Assembly: GCA_964020085.1 (NCBI GenBank)
Contig: OZ026605.1
Span: 27,927,098 to 27,991,097, forward strand
Reading direction: 5' to 3'
Length of the DNA stretch: 64,000 nucleotides
Origin: Micromussa lordhowensis
Lineage: Eukaryota; Cnidaria; Anthozoa; Scleractinia; Lobophylliidae
The position numbers were made by a program, and so were the translations under genes. This document shows positions 1-12,000 of the stretch, one piece after another. Each line of letters opens with the position of its first letter. The first letter of the stretch is position 1. Below the pieces are notes generated by a model. It was given only the letters and a program-made list of their open reading frames with translations. It was not told the origin of the DNA and did no database searches.

Positions 1-59
1 ATGTATCAGTATATACAATAAGAAGCTAAGCATTTTTAATATACAAACTACACTAGAAT

Positions 60-3000
60 CTAAAGCGGTTTTTCTTCTTGTCTTGCTCCTTCGATTTTTG
101 TTCGTACTCCACTGCAGTTCATCGTGAGTTCAGCGTGATCCATCTTCAACCGTTCAATTTTCGCTCTGAGATCGTCGCTCTAGGAACAAATTGGTTAAGA
201 TGTATTTTAGAGACTTCCTTTACTTATGAATTGTAAGGCAATTCACAAAGATTAGAAAAGTAGACAGATTACGATAGACTGTGATGGATTTTAGATGTTC
301 AAATGAAGAGAGAAGTGCTACTAATACAGTAGCTTTCCTGGCTCGAGAACCGTGTGATACTGGACCCGAAACATTTCATACTGATGACGAAGCTCCACGT
401 AGATCCGCACAGTGTCTCTGATTGGCTCTTACTCGGATTTGAATTTTCGCGCGCAGTAACAACCAATCAGAAACAGCTTCGTCATCAGTTTGGAATGTTC
501 AAGAGAATCTCATAAGAAAGAACTAAGCACGTTTTATTTATAATTACCTGTTCCTTTCGTTGTTCGTAGTCTCTCAGTAGCGGCTCGTTTCCAAGAAGAC
601 CGCACTTTTGCCTGAGTTTGACATTTTCTATTCTCAGCGCATCCCTAACTTGCTTCGTCCTTGTTAAGATGTCTCGTTTCTATAAAAGGAAAGCGGAAAG
701 AAACAAGAAAACAAATCCGATTATAACCGCAGATATCAAATTGAGGTCGATTTCTCGTATTTGACTGAATTGATGTCATTGCTTCTTTTTTTTTTCATTG
801 TCACTTTATAACTCGGATTTTATTAGAAAAATTAAGTACCGTAATGCCACTAGCTGCTTAGCCTATCCCCGTAGTCTGAAGCTACTTGATGTCCTAACAA
901 CTAATTTTAAAGGAACACAGATGATATAACTGTGTAGCACAATAATTTAGTATTGAGCTCCAAACGGCAAAACAGTGCCGGTTAAAGCAAAATACTGACG
1001 ACAATACAGCCCGTCTTGAACAGTAAGAGAATAAAGGGGGTAAGACTAGCGTTTACATTCTTCTCTTAAATGACCAACCTGCGCGGCATGGGCCTCCACT
1101 GTTCTTAGACTGCTTCGTTGTTCACTGTTCTCAGCCTGCACAAATTGTAACTTCTCTTTCAGATGAGTTAGAACTTGTACTGTAGTCGTGATCTTCTTAC
1201 GAAGTTTTAGCAGCTCCTAAAACACGACAAAACCGGTTAAATGAACCTTCTCTTTTCTAGAAAACGTGTGAATCAGACTGCATTTGAACAAGTGGTACTA
1301 AGCAGCACTTCCACGTGGTATTGCTTATTATAAGCTGTACAAGTGCAGGGTTCTAGTCTGATGAAACCCTAGTGTGTGACCATTCAAATGAAAGTTATTT
1401 GGGGTCAGTTAAAAGGGCAAATGCCATTCTGCTACAGCGCCACTTGAAGCGCAAAGGTACAAAAGTGTCGCTATAAAGGCCAGTGAGAGGTAAGAGTGGT
1501 AAGAAATATTGTGCAACATACTGTAAAAAAAACTAATAGTCAGTGTCAAACCATTATGTCACTATATTGTAACCAATCAGCGCAAACACGCCGTTTTCTC
1601 AAACAATCAGGAGTAAACAAGAATGCAAACGAGCCAGGCGCACGCACATTTTCCCGCGCTTGACTCGCTGCGTTTTCAGGCGCTATACTAACCTCATTTC
1701 TCTCTTCAATCTTCTCGTTGTAAGTCTGGTTTTCAATCTTGAGTTGTTCAAAGTCTATTAGGTGAAGCCCCTCAGCTAGCTCCTCCTGAAAAACACAATA
1801 ACATGAATGTACATGAACTTAAAAAAAACTGCGACCACAAACGCGGATTCCGATTCGGATTCAGATTCAGATTCAGATTCGGTGTGTAACCAGTGGTAAG
1901 ACGCAGGTGAGACGTTCGTTTCAGGGTGTGTTACGCCAGGAAATTTTTCAAGCAACAGTGATTTCCCATTGTCGGTTAAAACTACGAGAAGTTGACAAGT
2001 CATTGTGAAAGCTACGGTTAATTTTGCTTAATAAGCGCGCTTACGTTTTCAGTGAATCGTTTCAGTCATGAGACACTTTCCAGTTAGTTCATATTAATGT
2101 TTCATAACATTATCAGGCCATTCTTGCTTCATGTAGCTTCGTCTTGTTGGTTTCGATTTACAAAACCAAAGAAGCATGTAAAAATGAAAAGAGATAACAG
2201 AATTGTTCCAGGTAAAAACGGAAACTTACGTGGATTATTAAATCTTATTTATACACTTAAAGATTGAAATAAACAGTCACCTTAGCTTTCAATTGCATCT
2301 CACTCTTTTTCAGTCGGTTTTTCAGTTTAATATTCTCCAGCCGAACCTTGAAAGATAACATTGCCACAGAAATTAGACATTGCATTGCGTTAGCAGTGAC
2401 TAAATGTACATCACAGCCGTAGTTGTCATGAACAAAACAAACCTTTTTGCCATCAAGATAAGCAAAACAATTTTTACCGGGATGCTTGAACGAAGTGTGG
2501 TCAAGAAAAGACAACCATTTTCACGATTGTGTTGCAAGTTCATTTAGGTTAATTATTCTAGCATGAAGACGAATTTTACACTTTAAAGAATGTATGATTA
2601 CCTGCATGACTTCCTGTTCTTTCTTTAGCTCTAACATCTGATATTGTTCAAGATCCTGTCAAAGTGATAAAATAGTTACAAAAATACATTTCAGTGAGAA
2701 ATAGACGTAGAGTGTTGTAGTGTATTGTTATCAATACATAATATCATTTACATAATATTAGGTGCATTAGAAAGTACCTATCCCCTGATTCTTTATTGGC
2801 ACTCATTCATGCATTTGTAACTAGTTGCTTGGACTTTTGCAACAGCCTTCTGTATGGTTTGCCCAAGTCACAGATTGTCAAATTACAACGTGTTCAGAAT
2901 GCAGCAGCGAGACTCGCTATGAATATTAGCAAATATTCTCATGTTACACAAGCATTTCAAGATCTTCACTGGCTGCCAGTTCGCGCTCGTATTCATTTTA

Positions 3001-3442
3001 AGATATTGCTCTTAGTTTTTTAGGCTATTCACGGTCTTGCACCACCATATATTAGTGATTTAGTTAATACTGTTAAGCCTAAGTCCTCTTATGATCTAAG
3101 ATCAAATAGTAGTCTTTTACTAGAACCGCCTAAGGAGAAAATGCTTTCTACGCTTGGTGCCAGGTCTTTTTATGCTGCTGCGCCATGTCTGTGGAATAGT
3201 TTACCAGCTGAGTTGCGTGATATTCAATCATTATGTAGTTTTAAACAGAAACTTAAGACCCATCTTTTTCGGGCTGGCTAGAACCGTTTTTTATTTATTT
3301 GTACATTTATTTATTTATTTCATTAATTAATTCTTATTCAATTAGTTTTAATGTACCTTTGTATAAATTAATGAGGTTCTTTTAAGTGAACTATTGTAAA
3401 GCGCTACTGATCATTCTTATGTAAATAGCGCTTTATAAGTAC

Positions 3443-3474
<32 letters not shown>

Positions 3475-3499
3475 GATTATGATTATGATTATGATTATG

Positions 3500-3536
<37 letters not shown>

Positions 3537-6500
3537 GTGTAAGTAGTCAGTATTGTAAGTAATGTCAATTATTGTATTGTACCGTATTGTTAAAAAATAA
3601 ATAAATAAAAAAAATATATTTCAGTGAGAATGCCAGTAGATATTATGTGGAAACGCACACTGCAAAACAACTTTCACTTTGACAGTCTAAGCGTGTAATG
3701 AATGAGTTAAGTTCAACATGATTCACAATTTGATTTCCAGCGAGAGGAGTTTCTAAATTTACCGTTTTATTGTGGTTGTATTTTTATTACACGAAAAAGA
3801 AGCGATTTTTAAAACACTTAACGATAAAAAATTGCGATAAAACATTTCGTAAAAACATGGCAAGAAAAGTTTATAAAAACGACGACGTTTCGACGTTAAG
3901 CTTACGTCATTATCAAGTCAAAATGAAAGCGATTGGGAAATATATAAATACTAAGTAAAAACAATAGAAACGAAGTGTTGGAATGTTGTTTCAAGTAAAT
4001 AGTTTCGCACGAATGGAGTCAGCGCGAAAATGGAAACGCTCTTCTGACGACTATCAGAAACATGTCATGGACGAGGAAATGCGATCAAAGCTATCTAAAT
4101 TAAAGGATCTCAGACAGGAACTCCGCGATGCCCACAAAGACCTCAGAGAGGAATGCTCAATGGTTCGCCATTTTACGAACTTTGGCCACTCGTCGTAAGA
4201 ACCCACATGACGAAATGGTTAAGAAGTCACATCAACAAGATTTCACGCTTGATCTCCAAGAAATTTGATGTGAACGAGCACATAAATAATCTGTCTTCTT
4301 ATCGCCTTTCTTTTTTCGAGAAGCTTGTTATCTGCAGAGGATTAAAATTTTCTCTACCGCAACGAGTATCTCCGATTGAGGTGTTAGCCAGCTTTGAGAA
4401 AGCATACTGGAAAATTGAGCCTTCACTCGAAGATCCTGCCAAGAAAGAATTAGCAAGCTCGACATTACGCTCAATCGCGCTGAATTATATTCACCGTACT
4501 AGCCCTAATCCACCCAAGGCATTGGTGAAAGCTCTCAATCGTTTAAAGAAACGAGATGATATCATTATTACGAAGGCTCGGGAGTTGTAATAATGGACAA
4601 AGCCGAGTACACACGCCTCTTAAGTGCGGCTTCAATTGATGATACCTCCAAGTTTGTGCATCCGCTTCTTCAGAAAGAGAAAGATGTCAATACAGTTCTT
4701 CGTGAAATACTGCCTAAGAACATTGCTGATTCGCTTTGCGCCAAAGGTTCCAGACTCGCCCATCTTTACGGCCTCCCCAAGACCCACAAAGCAAGTCTCA
4801 GTATGAGGCCTATCCTATCAGCAACTGGGACTTACAATTACAACCTGGCCAAATGGTTGGAAGAAAAACTCAAGCCACTCTCTGTGAACGAGTACACGAT
4901 TACCGATGCCATCAGCTTCTCTGAAGAAATCCGCAACTTACCTATCAACGAGGATAGCATATTGGTTTCCTACGATGTCACAGCCCTTTTTACTCATAAT
5001 GTACCGTTGAATAAGACCATCAACATCTTAGTTGACAAAGCTTTTACCAACGATTGGTTTAACCAATCTTATGACCTTAACCTTCAGAAGGATCAGCTTG
5101 CTAAACTCCTCGAAATCGGTACAACTAACCAGCTTTGCCAATTCAGTGGCCAGTTGTTTGAACAAATTGACGGTGTGGCTATGGGTTCGCCCCTTGGCCC
5201 TTTAATGGCCAACGTCTTCTTGTGTCATCTCGAAGAGAAGCTTACCTACGAAGGTGTGATGCCCACGCTATACAAGAGGTATGTTGATGAGAATGATGCA
5301 CGAGTGGAAGACAACAGCATTCTGAGAATAACTCTCCCCTTTAAGGATCAAACGTCAGCTAACTCAGTGAGAAGACAAATTACAAGATCAGCACTACTCT
5401 GCAACCGGTGTTTGTTAGCAAGAAATTGGAACAAGACCTCATGCCAAAGGAAATCAAGCCTCCAATCGTCAATCAACAATGTGTTGTGTATTCTTTTTCA
5501 TGTGATCTGTGCGATGCAGATTATGTCGGCTATACAGCCCGACACCTCCACCAGCGCATTGTGGAACACAAGAACTCAGCGATTGAAAAACATTTCTTGG
5601 AAGCCCATGGGAACACAAGCCTCCTCAAAGAAAGCCAATTTCGCATTCTCCGAAAGTGTCAAAGGAAATTTGATTGCCTCGTCCACGAGATGCTTTTTAT
5701 CAAAGAACGCAATCCCAGCTTGAACACACAAACTGACTCCATTCGTGCGAAACTATTTACCTGAAACAACATTCCAACACTTCGTTTCTATTGTTTTTAC
5801 TTAGTATTTATATATTTCCCAATCGCTTTCATTTTATAAACTTTTCTTAACATGTTTTTACGAAATGTTTTATCGCAATTTTTTATCATTGTATTTTTAT
5901 TGACAAGGAAAATATAGATGAGACAGGCGCGGATCTAGGATAAACGGTGACCAATTTCCAAAATAATGGCACAGAAGGTGAAAGCTTCTAGAGGGGTACA
6001 GGGCTGTGCTGCCTGAGGAAATGCTTTGGATTTTAACTTCTTAAAGACCCCTTTCCTGGGTCTCTAAGTCGTTCTGAAAAATACGACTAATGTCTGTAAA
6101 ACGGTGAAAACTGGTAAGAATCCCCACCTGTAGAAGCTATGTGAATTTAACTTATCTGCTAACCTTTGGTGAAATAGGTTTTCCAGATCGGCTGTTGATT
6201 GCCTGTTTTGCAACATCATTCTTGAAGATCATAAAGTTGTCACTGAAAAACAATCCGACCAATAAAAAAATTATAATTAACAAATAGATTCAATGTTGCT
6301 GTGCATCTGTTCAGCAATACATCATAGATGATGTCAAAACATGGTAAGAAAACGTGGCACTAAGCGATCACCGAGTGTGTCAGTGATGTTCTTAATACAT
6401 TTTGACGTCTTCTGTGGTCTTTATACAGACGTACAGCAACATTGAACCTATCTGTTTTATACAATAAAAAAAAAACATAAAAGAATGATAATGATGTCAT

Positions 6501-8408
6501 CTATACGTATGTCCTCCAATTGGTGGTTTACATCGAAAATAAAAATCGTAACCATTTAATAAATTAAACTAGGTATACCTATCGATAGAGTGCCAACGAG
6601 CGAATAATTTGTGCTATAATAAGGGGTTTATTAATACAGCATAACGGATTTTTGGTTCTCTTCTGTTGCAAACATTACCGAGAGAAAAATTATTACCCGT
6701 TTACCGGCCGGTAACGTTCGTCACGCAATCCCTGAATATCAAGAGTACTGTATCCCTGCGCGGTTGAACTTTCAGTTCAATATGATGGGCAAAGTCAAAG
6801 TGAAAGTGAACACCCTAGTTTGATTGATGAACATGACTCGTTTAATTCTGTGGCAAAACAGATCCGATTTGTGTTTTGAACACTGGATTCGACTGTATGA
6901 TAAACACGCTGGTTCAGTTCTGTTCGGCCCGGTATGACCAATCGATAAAAACCGATATCGGAAAACCGTTCGATAAATCGATATCAATCGATAATTTTTA
7001 ATTAATCGATATCGATTTTATCAATCAATCGATAGAAATCGATACTCACAGTCTTCCGCGTATTTAACGATATCGATTTTATCGTTCATTACCTCTCTTC
7101 TGCTTTAGTTGCGGAGTTCATCATTTACTTCGTTTTACTTATTTATAGAATGATTTTAGCTCTGATTTGTAGTATGATTTTTGCGGCGGCGAGGGTTTTG
7201 CTGACAAAACATTTACTGGAGACAATGTCTAGCATTACAACTACGCAGCTTCGTACTTCGTAGTACATGTATTTGTAGGATGTCATTACGACATTTAGCT
7301 TGAACAGTTTCTGAGTAAATACAAAAAGCGGTTATGTTATGTTGCGTTTCCCCGTTGAATCATGCCAGGGAATCGTGTTAATATTATTTGATTATCAGTA
7401 TTCATTCAATTATCGATTTGTTAAATAAATCTTTAAATTCGTCCTACTTGATTCATTGAATCGTAAGAGTGTTTTTTATGGAAGATTTGATACATTTTAG
7501 AAATTCGATAAAATCGATAACATTAATTTAAAAATCGATAATTATCGATTACTCACAACGTGTCCTTTTATCGATTTTAATCGATTTCCGATACAATTTA
7601 CTAATTTTTATCGATTGTTATCGAATGTTATCGATTATCGGTTTTATCGATTGCACATGCCGGGTGTTCGGAAATACTGCCGACTCAAGCTTCAGTTCGA
7701 TATGCTAGATTTCAACACTGGATTTGCTCTAGTGGTTCGACTGGTGAACACAATCTTTCCAAAAAAGCTGCCCGATGGAACTTCCAGTTCGATATAGGTA
7801 AACAGAGAAGGAATACACTGTTTCGATTCATGAACACGCTCGTTCAATTCTGTGGTGAACACGCTGGTTCGTTTTCGTGTCGATTTTGTGTCTTGGATTT
7901 GCTCTTGTCTGACAGTTTTCCTGAATATTCTAATTAGAAGAAGAGTTTTGTAAAGGGTACGCTCCCCAATTGAACTTTCATTTCGATAAAGTGAGAGAGG
8001 AAACACACTGGTTCGATATGTAATTGTTCACAGTTGGGATAAACACAACAGCAAAGAAAACAATGATATTCCACGAGACAAGTCTAGATGTAACGCGCCT
8101 CCTGATTGGCTAAAAACTACAATAGCTCGAATAGTTCCGTCCTTGCAATTGGCTCAAACTGAGCCATTGTTACATCTTACACCTTACAGTTACACTTTCA
8201 GAGCTCGATCGAGAATTTTTTCGCATACGCCATTCTTCGCACGGCATTATTCTCTGCCGCCTCGCCAGCCGAGCGTCTTCGCCCGGCTGGCTCGTTGGCA
8301 ATCAAGGATCAGGTATATGATAGATGATTGATATATCAAGAACCTCACCAAGATTTATGTTTGTGTGGCTTTTCATTCCCGCGTTATTCGGAAAAGAGTT
8401 TCACCCAT

Positions 8409-8447
<39 letters not shown>

Positions 8448-9008
8448 CAACATGGCGGAGCACCAACATGGCGGCCGTAAAGCAACAGAAACATCTGTCA
8501 TTGAGGTTTGCTATTGAAACGAAAAATTATTACGCTAGAGTTCTGACACATTGAAAGTAATACTTCTTCTAGTGCAAGGACTGTTCAGTTAGCAAAAGCG
8601 TGAGCAATAACTGCTCCTTTGACCTACGCAAGATCCTTCTCAGCCCGCCATTTTAATATCACGCAGCGTATATTTTAACTTGGAAATTCAAATGTCCTCT
8701 ATAACAAAATGAGGAACCCTGTCGAGCTTAAACGTCGTAAAATGTCAAGTTTTAAGAGGGTCTTACATCTGATGAAGCTAAAACTTCAGTAGGATTGCTA
8801 ATTTGTAATTTTGGAAAATGATGATGTCCAATGAAAACAGAGAATAGATCATAGGAACCAATTAAAATGTGAGAATAAATATATCTTATAAGACGTTTTG
8901 GTGTGTAGTATCGCTGTATATTTTTACGAGTTGTGCGGTATTTTGACGAGCCCGTAGGGCGAGTCAAAATACAAACAACGAGTAAAAATATACAGCGATA
9001 CTACACAC

Positions 9009-9040
<32 letters not shown>

Positions 9041-12000
9041 GATTTCTTTTCCCAAAATTCTGACTTGCCAAGGTTTTGAACTTCACGCGGCCGGGAGGAA
9101 TGAGACGAGTACAAATATCGTGTGATATTTGTACTCGTTTCGCGCGATATTTGTACTCTACGAAGCAGAGTTGGATAATAATAAGGAATACATTAAACTC
9201 ACCTGGATATATTGACAATTTCTTGTTTTTCTTGACATTTTGCTTTTAAGTCCTCTATCTGATCCTTGTAATTTTCCTTTTCCCGTCTTTCTTCATTTTG
9301 GAGTTCTTCAAGATTTGCTAACAAAACAAGCAAACATTCATTAGCTATGCTGCTTGTAAGTAGCACGATGGCAGAATGGACTGAATGGAAGGAGAGGAGA
9401 GTAAGGGGGGAGGAGAGGGTTGCAATCCTTTTTAAGCACATAATACTTTAACCTACCTTTAACAATGTTTTTCTATCATAAATTCGAAAATCACATGTCT
9501 TTTTGTGTCACATAGTATTGCACCAGGATGCACCAGGATGCACTTTTAACTTGCCTAAACATTGTTTAGACCACCAAAAAACTCTGGCAAATAGCATCAA
9601 TGTTAAATTCCTGTCTTAGTTTACGACTTACACATATATTTAAGATATCTTTGCTCTTGGTCAGTAACATTCTTTTCTATCTCCTGCTGACGCTCGTCAC
9701 TCTGAAAGCAAATAAAACTTCATAAGAAATTTTGGTTTAAGATTCAAATTTTGCTTGGAACTTTCCAGAAGGTCTTTTCCAGATAACATCTTATCATAAA
9801 ACTATACCTTTTTTTTCTTGAAATATTCAGCCAACTTATGTTGAAGCTGGGCATTTAATGACTGTAAATTTGATCTCTCCTCCAAACCTTGCTGCAAAAA
9901 AATTAAGCAACAAAGAAATTAACTTAAAACAATATAACATATATTATATAATACTGGAAAAGCTTAGTATGAATCCTGTCAGACAAGAACAAAATACACA
10001 TCATTTAAGTTGTCCATTTGGCTCAATCACCAGCTACTGTTCTGGAAGACGCTGCCCTCCTCCCCCAGGGGCATTTCTCAGAACTGAATGAGCCTATGAA
10101 AGAAGCCTAAGCCATGTATTACACTGTGATAACACACTCTGGGTATTTGAGAACATTTCTACTCGTGTTCTACTCGTGTTCTGAAATGCCCGTTGTATTT
10201 TATCACAGTGTAATACATGGATTAGGCTTCTTCATTTGCTTTATGATATAGAGGTAATGAAGCAAAAAACAATAAAACACGCTTTTTCTATGTTTTATTT
10301 AAGCAATAGACCACAAGTTTCTATGGGTTATAGGCTGATAAACCACACGGGATGTTAGTAGAACACGAGAAGAATTTGTAAATCACGAGCTGTAGGCAAG
10401 TGGTTTACGAATTCTTCGAGTATTCTACCAACATCCTAAGTGGTTTACCAGCCTAAAACCCATAAATAACTTGTAGTCTATTGCTTTTATATAATAATTC
10501 AGAAGACGCGCGATTTTCCCATGGGTTTACCGGCACAATAACCCATAGCTGATTGACCAATCAGAGCACGCGTGTTGATTTGGTTATTATATAAACTGTG
10601 ATAAAACATGGCTTTTTGACCAATAGGAGCACACACATGTACAGGGTGCTATCTATATAACAAAGTTATTTATTTATTCAAAGTTAGTTATTTATTAACA
10701 AGCTGACGTCCGATCTCACTCAAGTAGAATTGTAAACCGCCTTGAGACACTAGGTGATATGTGCGGTATATAAGTACACATTCATTCATTCATTCATTTA
10801 TCTTCAATATAATTTTCTTCTATTATTTTGACAGCAGTCCTTTTTTACAACTTGTATTTTTTTGTAAAAAAAGTATTTAGGATCATCAGAGAAGATGGCA
10901 TAAGTTATGAGGATACATGTCTTTAAAAATGTTAAATTGAAAAGCAGTGATTAATAAGAAACTGGTTAACAATTGATTGTTTTGTTTTTTTAATGTCAAT
11001 AGCACCTGAAAAGAAAGTGATCTGATCATTACCTGATAGCGCTCAATAAGTTCTGCTCTATTGTAGATGGGAACCTCTGGCTCAGATTCTTCATCAAACT
11101 CCATCTCATCATATCTCATAACATCTGTAAACAGTACATGGGCATACTTAAGTTCACATGAATAATCAACAATGTTATCGCCTGTGTCATACATGGAAGT
11201 TGGGTGCCCACGGACCTGGAGGCTGGAGCCACCAGCTCCACACCCAGGTAGGTAGAATGCCCTGTAACCTGCAGTGCCCACAATCCAGCCATGAGCCACC
11301 TAAACCTCAGCCCCAGCCTTAACACCTGTCAACAGTGAATGAAAAGTCCAGAGGAAGAAGCCAAGTAAAATAGCAGGGAGCACTACAGGGAGAGGGGGTG
11401 CAAGAAAAGACAGGAAACTGAAAGCAACCCAACAGGCCACATATACCCTGAGCAAAGTAAAACGACGAGCACATGAATCATAAAGTGCACACAACCACCA
11501 CTGACCCATGTTGCACTGGATACATGTATGTCAACGTGATGCCAATAAATGCTAAAGTCTTGTTGCTAACTAGGTTAAGTTAACATTAAACCTCATTTAA
11601 GATGAACAAATAATATCTTTTAGAACAAGCTTGACCTCACCCAGAAAAATATGAACTGAAGAAACACAGAATGCCATGAATTTGAGTATCTCATCCAAAA
11701 GGAGACAGCATCCAGTTACATTCAATATCAACTCAACAAGTTTATAGCCAAAAAACTTGGCTGACTTTAGAAATATCACTAACCAATTTAGGCAGCTAGG
11801 CAAATGATACAAAATGGTCCAAAGATCTCTCCACCAGCACATTTGATAATATATCACAAAGTAATGAATCTTTCCTTGTTTTTGTTTCATTACCTGATTC
11901 AATGTAAGTATCCATTTGTTCCAGGTCGATTACTGGTTCTGGAAACTGTGATTCAGGGGGTGGTGGTGTGGCTGAGGCATCAGGCTCCTCCTTTCCCTCA

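Larger units (their letters stand above)
3824..5889 (+). mobile_element. Penelope-like retroelement (RT + GIY-YIG), degenerate
   Basis: The element lies in a CCDC96 intron, antisense to the host gene. The reverse transcriptase spans about 4153-5300. Visible are LYGLPKTHK, the palm A block SYDVTALFTHNV, the palm B block GVAMGSPLGPLMANVFL, and palm C reduced to RYVDEND where YVDD is expected. After palm C the thumb region is missing (internal deletion). In another frame (5408-5761) comes a GIY-YIG endonuclease with the Penelope-type signature CDLCDADYVGYTARHLHQR and a downstream EH. Frame changes near 4150-4200, 4585-4593 and 5300-5410, plus stops at 4588-4593, make it non-functional. RT with C-terminal GIY-YIG is diagnostic of endonuclease-bearing Penelope-like elements. 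Flanking inverted repeats at 3824-4020 and 5735-5889 match the pseudo-LTR layout of this class. Confidence 0.92.
6243..9202 (-). other. CCDC96 intron 8 with degenerate word arrays and hairpins
   Basis: No coding exon is recognised in this 2.96-kb intron. It holds the ATCGAT-type and GTTCGAT/GAACACG-type degenerate arrays (6770-8030), a hairpin element (8885-9024) and a small palindrome (9104-9138). The small open frames across it are not supported by protein similarity I can see. Confidence 0.7.

Noticed and set aside
1776..2003. Minus-strand frame with a Ser-Glu repeat
   Set aside because: It is the GATTCN microsatellite read through an intron next to a real CCDC96 exon.
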